From Herbidospora mongoliensis (lineage in GTDB: Bacteria > Actinomycetota > Actinomycetes > Streptosporangiales > Streptosporangiaceae), in the NCBI RefSeq assembly GCF_001570545.1, contig NZ_BBXD01000015.1, positions 310,001-374,000 on the forward strand: a stretch of 64,000 nt of DNA, written 5' to 3'. The position numbers were made by a program, and so were the translations under genes. Shown in pieces: positions 56,022 to 63,758 of this stretch. Positions within the stretch are counted from its first letter, which is position 1, and each line of letters begins with the position of its first letter. The notes beneath the pieces were generated by a model. The model did no database searches, was not told the DNA's origin, and saw only the letters and a list, made by a program, of their open reading frames with translations.

Positions 56022-57665
56022 ATGTCGCCCGACCTGCCCGCGCCGGCCCCGAGCCGGCGCATGCCCGCGATGCAGGACCTGCCCGGCCTGGCCGACCCGC
56101 CGCCCACGACGGCGGTGCGCCTCGCCGACCTCGACGAGCGGCGCGACCAGGCGGTGACGCGCGCGGAGGAACGCGCTCTCGGGAAACAGCACGCCAAGGG
56201 CAAGCTGACCGCACGCGAGCGCATCGACCGGCTCCTGGACCCCGGGTCGTTCGTCGAGATCGACATGTTCGTCCGGCACCGCAACGCCGACTTCGGCATG
56301 GACCGCGACCGGCCCTACGGCGACGGGGTGATCACCGGGCACGGCCTCGTCGACGGCCGCCGCGTCTGCGTGTTCGCGCACGACTTCACCACGCTCGGCG
56401 GCAGCATGGGGGAGGCCTTCGGCGGCAAGGTACTGAAGATCATGGACCTCGCGCTGAAGATCGGCTGCCCGATCGTCGGCATCAACGACTCCGGCGGCGC
56501 CCGCATCCAGGAGGGCGTCGTGTCCCTCGCCTACTACGCGGAGCTGGGCCGCCGCAACGTCGACGCGTCCGGGGTGATCCCGCAGATCTCCATGATCATG
56601 GGCCCGTGCGCGGGCGGCTCGGTCTACTCGCCCGCCCTCACCGACTTCACCGTGATGAGCGACCGCACGTCCTACATGTACGTGACCGGCCCCGAGGTCG
56701 TCGCCGCCGTGACGGGGGAGCGCACCACCCACGACGACCTCGGCGGGCCCGCCCTCAACAGCGAGGTGTCCGGCAACGCCCACTACGTCGGCGTCGACGA
56801 GGACGACTCGATCGCCTACGTCCAGGCGCTGCTCGGCTACCTGCCGGCCAACAACCTCGACCCGGCCCCCGCCTACGCCTACGAACCGGAGCCCGGCCTC
56901 ACCGCCGCCGACATCGCACTCGACTCCGTCATCCCCGACGAGGTGAACCGGGTCTACGACATGTTCGACGTGCTGCGCAGGGTGGTCGACGACGGCGAGC
57001 TGCTGGAGATCCAGGGTGCCTTCGCCCGCAACATCGTCTGCGCCCTGGCCAGGGTCGAGGGCCGGACCGTCGGCGTCGTCGCCAACCAGCCGATGGTCCA
57101 GTCGGGCGCGATCGACATCGACGCCTCGGAGAAGGCCGCCAGGTTCGTCCGCTTCTGCGATGCGTTCAACATCCCGATCCTGACCTTCGCCGACGTGCCC
57201 GGCTATCTGCCCGGCCTGGAGCAGGAGCGGGGCGGCATCATCCGCAGGGGCGCCAAGCTGATCTACGCCTACGCCGAGGCGACCGTCCCCAAGGTGACCG
57301 TCGTCATCCGCAAGGCGTACGGGGGCGGCTACGCGGTCATGGGCTCCAAGCACCTGGGCGCCGACGTCAACCTGGCCTGGCCGACGGCAGAGATCGCGGT
57401 CACCGGCGCGACCGGCGCCGTCCACGTGCTGCACCGCAAGGTGCTCGCCGCCACGGCCGAGGGCGAGCGGCCGGCGCTGGAACGCCACCTGATCGCCGAA
57501 TACCAGGAGAAGTTCAGCAACCCCTACGTCGCCGCCCAGTACGGCTACGTCGACGAGGTGATCCGGCCCGCGCAGACCCGGGCCAAGGTCGCCGAGGCCT
57601 TCGCGATCCTGCGCGACAAGAGGGTCGCCGGCCTGGAGAAGAAGCACGGGAACATCCCGCTCTGA
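56022..57665 (+). CDS. Acyl-CoA carboxylase beta (carboxyltransferase) subunit, PccB-like
   Basis: A 547-residue carboxyltransferase that moves CO2 from carboxybiotin to an acyl-CoA, giving malonyl-type extender units for the PKS. Family marks: KGKLTARERIDRLLDPGSF near the N-terminus, NDSGGARIQEG and GPCAGGSVYSPALTDF (oxyanion holes), DVPGYLPGLEQE, and the C-terminal KKHGNIPL. Start ATG 56022 is supported by GAAGAGG seven bases upstream; a GTG at 55980 would add 14 residues. The overall sequence is PccB-like (GSKHLGADVNLAWPTAEIAV). However, at the position known to set acyl-chain preference (Asp in propionyl enzymes, Ile in acetyl/propionyl enzymes; inside GGGYAVM) it has Ala438. Its alpha subunit is probably the one beginning at 63759. 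Confidence 0.93.
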   Translation: MSPDLPAPAPSRRMPAMQDLPGLADPPPTTAVRLADLDERRDQAVTRAEERALGKQHAKGKLTARERIDRLLDPGSFVEIDMFVRHRNADFGMDRDRPYGDGVITGHGLVDGRRVCVFAHDFTTLGGSMGEAFGGKVLKIMDLALKIGCPIVGINDSGGARIQEGVVSLAYYAELGRRNVDASGVIPQISMIMGPCAGGSVYSPALTDFTVMSDRTSYMYVTGPEVVAAVTGERTTHDDLGGPALNSEVSGNAHYVGVDEDDSIAYVQALLGYLPANNLDPAPAYAYEPEPGLTAADIALDSVIPDEVNRVYDMFDVLRRVVDDGELLEIQGAFARNIVCALARVEGRTVGVVANQPMVQSGAIDIDASEKAARFVRFCDAFNIPILTFADVPGYLPGLEQERGGIIRRGAKLIYAYAEATVPKVTVVIRKAYGGGYAVMGSKHLGADVNLAWPTAEIAVTGATGAVHVLHRKVLAATAEGERPALERHLIAEYQEKFSNPYVAAQYGYVDEVIRPAQTRAKVAEAFAILRDKRVAGLEKKHGNIPL

Positions 57666-57757
57666 CGCCACCGATAGCGCTTCGATAACGCCCGGAAGTT
57701 CACGACTCCTAATGTCCGAAGTGTCTGATGTGAGGCTCCTCAGCAAGGAGGGTGACG
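57666..57757 (+). promoter_or_regulatory. Leader of the LAL regulator gene
   Basis: A 92-bp gap between the PccB-like gene and the LAL regulator. It contains the short inverted repeat TGAGG-CT-CCTCA (57731-57742) directly before the ribosome binding site AAGGAGG (57745-57751). No strong terminator or promoter is recognisable, so the regulator may be read through from the carboxylase gene or have its own promoter here. Confidence 0.4.
57745..57751 (+). promoter_or_regulatory. Ribosome binding site of the LAL regulator
   Basis: AAGGAGG lies six bases before the ATG at 57758. An in-frame GTG at 57752 directly abuts it and is too close, so the ATG is the start. Confidence 0.85.
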
Positions 57758-60583
57758 ATGGGCCTGGTGGAGAGAGGCGAGGCGTTCACGGCGCTGGGCG
57801 CGCTGGTGACCGACGCACTCGGCGGGAAGGGCCGCGTCGCGTTGCTGACCGGCACCGTCGCGACGGGCAAGAGCGAGTTGCTGCACACGTTCGCCGACCA
57901 GGTCGTGGACCTGGGCGCGCTTCCCGTCGTGGCGATGGCCTCGGCCGTCGAGCGGGATCTGCCGCTGGGCGTGATCGGCCAGCTCATGCAGGACGCGCCG
58001 CTCCCCGCGGAGGAACGCGAGCGGGCGATGGCGCTGGTGGCGGAGAGCACCGCGTCCATCCGGGCCAACCCGCAGGCCGCGGTGCTGGAGCCGGTCGACG
58101 CGCAGATCGTGCACGCCCTGTGCACCGTGCTGCTGGACCTGTCGGAGCGCTATCCGCTGCTCATCGTGGTCGACGACGTCCACCACGCCGACCGGATGTC
58201 GCTGCTCTGCCTGGCCTATCTGGCCCGGCGGGTGCGCTTCGCCCGGATCGCCGCCGTCTTCGGGCAGTCCGACCACGGGCACTACACCGAATCGTTCTTC
58301 CAGACCGAGCTGCTGCGCCAGCCGCACGCCCGCCGCATCCACCTCGAACCGCTGTCGCGGGCCGGGGTCGCCGAGCTGGTCACCGCCCGGCTGGGTCAGC
58401 GCCCCGCCGAGCGGTTCGCCGCCGAGTGGTACGCGCTCAGCGGCGGCAACCCGCTGCTGCTGGCCGGTCTGGCCGACGACCACCAGACGGCGGAACGCAA
58501 CCACGGTGAACCGCCCGGCGAGCTCGTGCCCGCCGACCGGTACAGCCAGGCCGTCCTGTCCTGCCTGCACCGGGGCGAACCCCAGGCCCTGCGCGTGGCG
58601 CGCGGTCTGGCCGTGCTCGGCGCGCCGGAGCCGCTGCCCCGGCTCCTCGGGCTCAACCCGGCCGAGGTCACCCAGTCGCTGCACGCCCTGGCCAGGGCCG
58701 GGCTGCTGTCGATGGGGTCCTTCCGGCACGAGGTCGCCCGCGCCGCCGTCCTGGCCGAGATGGACACCCAGGACCGGGTCGACCTGCACCGGGTCGCGGC
58801 CGAACTGGGCCGCGACAGCGGCGCCGCCCCCTCGGCCATCGCCGACCACCTGCTGGAGGCCGGCCGGCTGGGCACCCCCTGGGTCGTGCCGGTGCTGGAG
58901 GACGCCGCCCGCGACGCCCTCCGCGAGGGCCGGGTGACAGCCGGTGTCGCCTACCTGCGGCTGGCCTGGGAGGAGTGCGCCGACGAGCAGCACCGGGCCC
59001 GGATCATCACGATGCTGGTCCGCGCCGAGTGGCGGATCAACCCGGGCGCGCCCGCCGCGCACCTGGCCGAACTGTCCGACGCCCTGCAGCGGGGCCAGCT
59101 CCGGGGCGGCGACGCCGCCGTGCTCGCCCGCGCCCTGTTCTGGCACGGCCGCACCGCCGACGCCCGTGAGGTGCTGGAGCACCTGGCCGCCACCGCCGAC
59201 CCCGGCGACGCCGAGGCCTCCGCCGAGCTCGCGGTCGTCCGGCCCTGGCTGCGCGCCACCTACCCCGCGTTCTTCGCCGAACTGCGCGCCGCCGAGGAGG
59301 CCCAGAAGGGGGACGGCCAGGCTCCGCGCCGGCGCGGCCTGTTCGCCGAGCCGACCCGCTCCGCCGCCGTCTCCGTCGCCGCCCACCGCCGTCTGGAGGC
59401 GACCACGGCGCTGTCCGAGGTGCTCACCAAGGGGCCGCGCGGGCAGCTGGTGGAGGGCGTCGAGCGGATCCTGCGCGGCTGCCACCTCGACGAGATGTCG
59501 CTCGACACCGTCGAGAGCGCCCTGCTCGCGCTGACCTACGCGGGCCGGCCCGACAAGGCCTCGCCCTGGTGCGACCTGTTCGCAGCCGAGGCGTCCACCC
59601 GCATGGCCCCCAGCAGGCAGGCGCGGCTCGACGCGATCCGGGCGGAGATCGCGGTCCGGCAGGGCGACATGCCCGCCGCCGAGGCCCACGCCCGGCACGC
59701 CCTGGAGACCATCCCCGTCGGGAGCTGGGGGGTCGCCGCCGGCGGCCCGCTGAGCAGCCTGATCTTGGCCCTCACGGCGATGGGACGCGACGACGTCGGC
59801 GAGTTCCTCGACCGGCCCGTCCTGGACACCATGTTCGAGACCCGCTACGGACTGCACTACCTCTACGCCAGGGGCCGCTACAGCCTGGCCGCCGACCAGC
59901 CCGACCTGGCCCTGCGCGACTTCCAGATCTGCGGCGAGCTGATCCGCAAGTGGGAGATCGACCTGCCCGGCCTGATCCCGTGGCGGGTCGACGCCGCCGA
60001 GGCCTGCCTGCGCGTCGGCCGCGAGGAGCAGGCCCGCCAGCTCGTCGAAGACCAGCTCCGCCGCTGCGGTCCCGCCACCCCGAGGGTGCACGGCATGGCG
60101 ATGCGGATGCTGGCCGCCGCGGGCAGCGAGGCCAGGCACCGCCCGATGCTGCTGCGCCAGTCGGCCGAGATGCTCCAGGCCAGCGGCGACCGCTACGAGC
60201 TGGCCAGGACCCTGCTCGACCTGGTCGAGGCCTACCAGGGGCTCGGCGAATACCGCCGGGCCGGGATGATCGCGGGCCGGGCGCTCGGCCTCGCCCTGGA
60301 ATGTCAGGCGGAGCCGCTCAGCAGGGCTCTGTTCGGCCGGGGCGAGGGCGAGGAGAAGGCCGTCAGGGCCGAACGCGGACTGAGCACGGTGCTCAGCGAC
60401 TCCGAGCGGCGCGTGGCCGTTCTGGCCGCTGCCGGATACACCAACCGCGAGATCGCCGGGAGGCTCTACATCACGGTCAGCACGGTGGAACAGCACCTGA
60501 CCCGGACCTACCGGAAGCTGAACATCACCCGTCGTGCGGACCTCCCTCCCAGTCTCGAGTACGGCAGCCATGTCACCACTTGA
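57758..60583 (+). CDS. LuxR-family transcriptional regulator, LAL type
   Basis: A 941-residue protein with the layout of large ATP-binding LuxR regulators: an N-terminal AAA-type NTPase with Walker A (GTVATGKS, around residue 32) and Walker B (LLIVVDDVHHAD, around residue 130), a long helical repeat-rich middle, and a C-terminal LuxR helix-turn-helix (LSDSERRVAVLAAAGYTNRE...STVEQHLTRTYRKL, about residues 880-930). Such regulators are common pathway-specific activators in macrolide and polyene clusters and are the likely activator of this one, acting as a DNA-binding cytoplasmic protein. The gene is on the + strand between two carboxylase genes, only 17 bp ahead of the second, so it is probably co-expressed with precursor supply. 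Confidence 0.94.
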   Translation: MGLVERGEAFTALGALVTDALGGKGRVALLTGTVATGKSELLHTFADQVVDLGALPVVAMASAVERDLPLGVIGQLMQDAPLPAEERERAMALVAESTASIRANPQAAVLEPVDAQIVHALCTVLLDLSERYPLLIVVDDVHHADRMSLLCLAYLARRVRFARIAAVFGQSDHGHYTESFFQTELLRQPHARRIHLEPLSRAGVAELVTARLGQRPAERFAAEWYALSGGNPLLLAGLADDHQTAERNHGEPPGELVPADRYSQAVLSCLHRGEPQALRVARGLAVLGAPEPLPRLLGLNPAEVTQSLHALARAGLLSMGSFRHEVARAAVLAEMDTQDRVDLHRVAAELGRDSGAAPSAIADHLLEAGRLGTPWVVPVLEDAARDALREGRVTAGVAYLRLAWEECADEQHRARIITMLVRAEWRINPGAPAAHLAELSDALQRGQLRGGDAAVLARALFWHGRTADAREVLEHLAATADPGDAEASAELAVVRPWLRATYPAFFAELRAAEEAQKGDGQAPRRRGLFAEPTRSAAVSVAAHRRLEATTALSEVLTKGPRGQLVEGVERILRGCHLDEMSLDTVESALLALTYAGRPDKASPWCDLFAAEASTRMAPSRQARLDAIRAEIAVRQGDMPAAEAHARHALETIPVGSWGVAAGGPLSSLILALTAMGRDDVGEFLDRPVLDTMFETRYGLHYLYARGRYSLAADQPDLALRDFQICGELIRKWEIDLPGLIPWRVDAAEACLRVGREEQARQLVEDQLRRCGPATPRVHGMAMRMLAAAGSEARHRPMLLRQSAEMLQASGDRYELARTLLDLVEAYQGLGEYRRAGMIAGRALGLALECQAEPLSRALFGRGEGEEKAVRAERGLSTVLSDSERRVAVLAAAGYTNREIAGRLYITVSTVEQHLTRTYRKLNITRRADLPPSLEYGSHVTT

Positions 60584-60588
60584 GAGAC

Positions 60589-60594
60589 CAGAGG
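60589..60594 (+). promoter_or_regulatory. Ribosome binding site of the AccB-like gene
   Basis: CAGAGG six bases upstream of the ATG at 60601. It sets the true start; the frame stays open for about 1 kb upstream through the regulator gene without any family sequence. Confidence 0.65.
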
Positions 60595-60600
60595 TATCGC

Positions 60601-62196
60601 ATGCACATACAGGAAAGAACTCCGAGGCCGACTGACCTGCCGGCCGAGACGATGCGGGACCGAGTGGCCGAACTGGAGCTGCTCAGGGAGAACGCCCGCA
60701 CCGGGCCCGATCCCGAGGCGACCCGGCGCCAGCACGCCAAGGGCAAGCTCACCGTCAGGGAACGGCTCGACGTCCTGCTCGACCCCGGGTCGTTCGTCGA
60801 GATCGAGACGTTCCGTCGGCACCGCGCGACGGGCTTCGGGCTGGAGCACAAGCGGCCGCACACCGACGGGGTCGTGGCGGGCTGGGGCAAGGTCGACGGC
60901 CGTGACGTCATGGTGTACGCCCACGACTTCCGCATGTTCGGCGGCGCGCTCGGCGAGGCCCATGCCACGAAGATCCACAAGGCGATGGACCTGGCCGAGG
61001 CCGCCGGAGTGCCGCTGATCAGCCTCAACGACGGCGCGGGCGCCCGCATCCAGGAGGGCGTCACCGCCCTGGCCGGATACGGCGGGATCTTCACCCGCAA
61101 CGTCCGCATGTCCGGCGTGATCCCGCAGATCAGCGTCATGCTCGGCCCGTGCGCCGGCGGCGCCGCCTATTCGCCCGCCCTCACCGACTTCGTCTTCATG
61201 GTCCAGGGCACCGCCCAGATGTTCATCACCGGGCCCGACGTCGTCAAGGCGGTCACCGGCGAGGACATCAGCCAGGACGCGCTCGGCGGCGCCGTCGTGC
61301 ACGGCACCCTGTCGGGCGTGGCCGGGTTCGTCTACCACGACGAGGTCTCCTGCCTCGAGGACGTGCGCTACCTGCTGTCCCTGCTGCCGGCCAACTTCCA
61401 GGAACTGCCCCCATCGGCCCTGCCCGCCGACCCGCCCGACCGGTCCAACGACCGCCTGCTCGACCTGGTCCCGGCCAACCCCGCCCAGTCCTACGACATG
61501 GCCCGGGTCATCGAGGAGATCGTGGACGACGGCGACTTCTTCGAGTTCCACAGCGGCTGGGCGGGCAACCTCATCTGCGGCCTGGCCCGCCTCGACGGCC
61601 ACGTCGTCGGCATCGTCGCCAACCAGCCGAACCACCTGGCCGGCGTGCTGGACATCAAGGCCTCCGAGAAGGGCGCCCGCTTCATCCAGACGTGCGACGC
61701 GTTCAACATCCCGCTGGTCAGCCTGGTGGACGTGCCCGGCTTCCTGCCCGGCGCCGACCAGGAGCACAACGGCATCATCCGGCACGGCGCCAAACTGCTC
61801 TACGCCTACTGCGCGGCCAGCGTGCCCCGGATCCAGGTGATCGTCCGCAAGGCGTACGGCGGCGCGTACATCGTCATGGACTCTCTGTCGATCGGCGCCG
61901 ACCTGTCGTTCGCGTGGCCGACGAACGAGATCGCCGTCATGGGCGCCGAGGGCGCGGCCAACATCATCTTCCGCCGGGAGATCGCCGCGTCGGACGACCC
62001 GGCCGAACACCACGCCAGGAAGGTCGACGAATACCGCACCACCCTCATGCACCCCTACTACGCCGCCGAGCGCGGCCTGGTCGACGACGTCATCGACCCG
62101 CGCGAGACCCGGGCGGTCATCATCCGCTCCCTCGGCCTGCTGCGGGCCAAACACGCGCTGGCCCCCCAGCGCAAGCACGGAAACCCGCCGATGTGA
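60601..62196 (+). CDS. accB: Acyl-CoA carboxylase beta (carboxyltransferase) subunit, AccB-like
   Basis: A 531-residue carboxyltransferase. It has KGKLTVRERLDVLLDPGSF, NDGAGARIQEG, GPCAGGAAYSPALTDF, VPGFLPGADQEH, KAYGGAYIVMDS and the C-terminal RKHGNPPM. Ile424 occupies the position that in characterised Streptomyces enzymes separates acetyl/propionyl (Ile) from propionyl-only (Asp) carboxylases, so it should provide malonyl- and methylmalonyl-CoA. The stop codon overlaps the start of the epsilon-subunit gene by one base (TGATG), showing translational coupling. The gene is 17 bp downstream of the LAL regulator. The alpha subunit gene once followed close behind and is now separated by a tnpB element. 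The gene symbol follows the actinomycete naming for this type. Confidence 0.92.
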   Translation: MHIQERTPRPTDLPAETMRDRVAELELLRENARTGPDPEATRRQHAKGKLTVRERLDVLLDPGSFVEIETFRRHRATGFGLEHKRPHTDGVVAGWGKVDGRDVMVYAHDFRMFGGALGEAHATKIHKAMDLAEAAGVPLISLNDGAGARIQEGVTALAGYGGIFTRNVRMSGVIPQISVMLGPCAGGAAYSPALTDFVFMVQGTAQMFITGPDVVKAVTGEDISQDALGGAVVHGTLSGVAGFVYHDEVSCLEDVRYLLSLLPANFQELPPSALPADPPDRSNDRLLDLVPANPAQSYDMARVIEEIVDDGDFFEFHSGWAGNLICGLARLDGHVVGIVANQPNHLAGVLDIKASEKGARFIQTCDAFNIPLVSLVDVPGFLPGADQEHNGIIRHGAKLLYAYCAASVPRIQVIVRKAYGGAYIVMDSLSIGADLSFAWPTNEIAVMGAEGAANIIFRREIAASDDPAEHHARKVDEYRTTLMHPYYAAERGLVDDVIDPRETRAVIIRSLGLLRAKHALAPQRKHGNPPM

Positions 62197-62405
62197 TGGA
62201 CGACCTGCGCATCGTCCGGGGCGCCCCCACGGAGGACGAACTCGCCGCGCTGGTCTGCGCGCTGCTCCTGGTGGCGGAGCAGGGCAGTGCGGACACCAGG
62301 GCGGCCCCGCAGCCGGTCGCCGCCCGGCCCTCCGGCTGGCGGCCCTTCGGCCACCGATCCCCCCACTCCTGGTCAACGCCGTCCGTCCTGCGGAGACTGT
62401 CTTGA
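62196..62405 (+). CDS. accE: Acyl-CoA carboxylase epsilon subunit
   Basis: A 69-residue ORF that starts at the ATG overlapping the accB stop (TGATG). Its N-terminal segment LRIVRGAPTEDELAALVCALL matches the characteristic epsilon-subunit signature (VRG-PT-EELAAL-), followed by a Pro/Arg-rich tail with the usual C-terminal Trp (HSWSTPSVLRRLS). Epsilon subunits bind the beta core in actinobacterial acyl-CoA carboxylases and raise activity. The position after accB fits exactly. Its TGA stop (62403-62405) lies in the end of the inserted tnpB element, so the last one or two residues were probably changed by the insertion; essential parts are intact. Confidence 0.85.
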   Translation: MDDLRIVRGAPTEDELAALVCALLLVAEQGSADTRAAPQPVAARPSGWRPFGHRSPHSWSTPSVLRRLS

Positions 62406-62620
62406 CATCCTCCCCACGGCTGAAGCCAGGGGATTCCCACCCTCACGGGTCGGGTTTCCTGCTTCCCAGGGCCGCGCCTTCGCCGCTTTCGCGGGTCTGG
62501 TCTCACCAGCCCTCCACAGGCGTTTCACCTCTCCGCCAGCCCGGCGGCGAGGATGTTCTTCGCGGCGTTCACGTCCCGGTCATGAGCGGCACCGCAGGCG
62601 CATTCCCAGGTCCGGACGTT
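62402..62620 (-). ncRNA. Predicted omega RNA (guide RNA of TnpB)
   Basis: In this family the 3' part of tnpB and the adjoining element end form the guide RNA, and the guide itself is read from the flanking DNA. Here the - strand runs out of the element at 62402 into accE, so the guide would be gacagtctccgcagga (62401 down to 62386). The 5' limit of the RNA is a guess. The call rests on family knowledge plus element position; no structure was computed. Confidence 0.5.
62411..62433. repeat. tnpB-downstream-end hairpin of the IS element
   Basis: TCCCC (62411-62415), then GGC-TGAA-GCC (62418-62427), then GGGGA (62429-62433) form an imperfect hairpin near the element end. Such subterminal hairpins are recognised by the TnpA of this family. 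The same design is present at the other end in the same orientation. Confidence 0.7.
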
Positions 62621-63631
62621 CAACGGCATCCTGTCTCGCACGGTGCCGCATGCCGAGCACAGCTTGGAGGAGGGAAACCACCGGTCGACAACGACCAACT
62701 CCCTGCCGTACCAGGCGGTCTTGTACTCCAGCATGAACCGCATCTCCCGCCAGGAGGCGTCGGAGATCGCGCGGGCCAGCTTGTGGTTCTTCACCATGTT
62801 CCGGACGGTGAGGTCCTCGATCACGACCGTTTGGTTCTCACGGACGAGTCGGGTGGTGATCTTGTTCAGGAAGTCGCGGCGACGGTCGCAGATCCGGGCG
62901 TACACGCGGGCGACCTTGAGTTTCGCCTTCTGCCGGTTGGCCGAACCCTTCTCCTTGCGGGCCAGCGCCCGCTGAGCCTTGGCCAGCTCGCGCCGGTCGG
63001 CCCGCTCGTGCCGGGGGTTGACGATCTTCTCCCCGGTGGACAGCGTCGCCAGCGCCGTGATTCCCGCATCCACACCGACCGTGTTCAAGGTCGGGTCGAG
63101 GGGCCGGATCGCGTCCTGGCACAGGAGGGACACGAACCAGCGGCCGGCCGCGTCCCTGCTCACGGTCACGGTCGACGGTTCGGCGCCCTCGGGCAACGGG
63201 CGAGACCAGACGATGTTCAGCGGGCCGTCCATCTTCGCCAGCCTCAGCGCACCGTCCCGGTATTTGAACGCCGAGCGGGTGTACTCCGCCGACGCCCGGG
63301 ACTTCTTCCGCGACTTGAACGTCGGGTACCCGGCCCGCCTGGCGAAGAAGTTCGCGAACGCCGCCTGAAGGTGGCGAAGCGCCTGTTGCAGCGGAACCGA
63401 CGACACCTCGTTCAGGAACGCGAGGTCATCGGTGCGCTTCCACTCGGTGAGCGCGGCCGACGACTCCACGTAGGAGACCTTCCGGCCCTCCAGCGTGTAG
63501 GCGCGAGTCCGCTCCTCCAGCGCCTTGTTGTAGACCATGCGGGCGCAGCCGAACGTCCGGGCAAGCTCCGCCGCCTGCCCGGGGGTCGGATAGAAGCGGT
63601 ACTTGTAGGCCCGCTTCACGACCTGCGCCAT
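62525..63631 (-). CDS. tnpB: TnpB, RNA-guided endonuclease of IS200/IS605 elements
   Basis: A 368-residue, apparently intact TnpB. The N-terminus ([22 protein letters not shown]) is the family helix-turn-helix start. The RuvC-like nuclease residues are present: Asp in [13 protein letters not shown], Glu in [11 protein letters not shown] and Asp in [12 protein letters not shown]. The zinc-finger part has CSAC and then CAC-G (WECACGA), so the second knuckle reads Cys-x-Cys. TnpB cuts DNA with a guide RNA made from its own element end and helps the element persist at its donor site. No TnpA partner is in the window, so movement would need one supplied in trans. It is antisense to the carboxylase operon. 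Confidence 0.93.
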   Translation of the reverse strand: MAQVVKRAYKYRFYPTPGQAAELARTFGCARMVYNKALEERTRAYTLEGRKVSYVESSAALTEWKRTDDLAFLNEVSSVPLQQALRHLQAAFANFFARRAGYPTFKSRKKSRASAEYTRSAFKYRDGALRLAKMDGPLNIVWSRPLPEGAEPSTVTVSRDAAGRWFVSLLCQDAIRPLDPTLNTVGVDAGITALATLSTGEKIVNPRHERADRRELAKAQRALARKEKGSANRQKAKLKVARVYARICDRRRDFLNKITTRLVRENQTVVIEDLTVRNMVKNHKLARAISDASWREMRFMLEYKTAWYGRELVVVDRWFPSSKLCSACGTVRDRMPLNVRTWECACGAAHDRDVNAAKNILAAGLAER

Positions 63632-63660
63632 GCCTCATGTTCTATCGCGCGATCGGTTAA

Positions 63661-63737
63661 GTCTGGGCGTGTTTTCGATGCCAGACCACGCGGCACCGGC
63701 GCCGTGCCGCGTTTCCTCCCCAGGGCGAAAGCCCGGG
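63661..63737. repeat. tnpB-upstream-end hairpins of the IS element
   Basis: Three inverted repeats lie between the tnpB start and the alpha-subunit gene: GTCTGG (63661-63666) with CCAGAC (63681-63686), GCGGCAC (63690-63696) with GTGCCGC (63704-63710), and GGGC-GAAA-GCCC (63723-63734) framed by CCCC and GGG. The last has the same layout as the hairpin at the other end and in the same direction, so it is probably the transposase-recognised end. Confidence 0.65.
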
Positions 63738-63747
63738 TCTCCACGCT

Positions 63748-63752
63748 GGAGG
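63748..63752 (+). promoter_or_regulatory. Ribosome binding site of the alpha-subunit gene
   Basis: GGAGG six bases before the ATG at 63759. It has survived next to the end of the inserted element, so translation of the alpha subunit should be unimpaired if a transcript reaches it. Confidence 0.85.
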
Positions 63753-63758
63753 TATCTG

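Larger units (their letters stand above)
62402..63750 (-). mobile_element. Solitary tnpB element, IS200/IS605 (IS1341-like) type
   Basis: It contains one gene, tnpB, and no tnpA transposase. The end downstream of tnpB carries the sequence GGCTTCAGCCGTGGGGAGGA then TGTCAA when read on the - strand, a very familiar end of actinobacterial IS605-type elements; I place that boundary at TCAA (+ strand 62402). The other boundary, upstream of tnpB, is only approximate (63735-63750), because these elements make no target duplication. Hairpins of the same design sit at both ends. The element lies between accE and the alpha-subunit gene, in the opposite direction. Confidence 0.82.

Noticed and set aside
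57666-57757. Specific -10/-35 promoter before the LAL regulator
   Set aside because: Some AT-rich words (such as TAATGT) are present, but no pair with good spacing stood out, so no promoter is claimed.
59569-60600. Long N-terminal extension of the AccB-like carboxylase
   Set aside because: This frame overlaps the well-supported LAL regulator; ATG 60601 has its own ribosome binding site and gives a standard-length carboxylase.
63735-63758. Exact tnpB-upstream boundary and target motif of the IS element
   Set aside because: No clear TTGAT- or TTAC-like motif could be fixed next to this end by eye, and these elements leave no target duplication, so only an approximate boundary is given.
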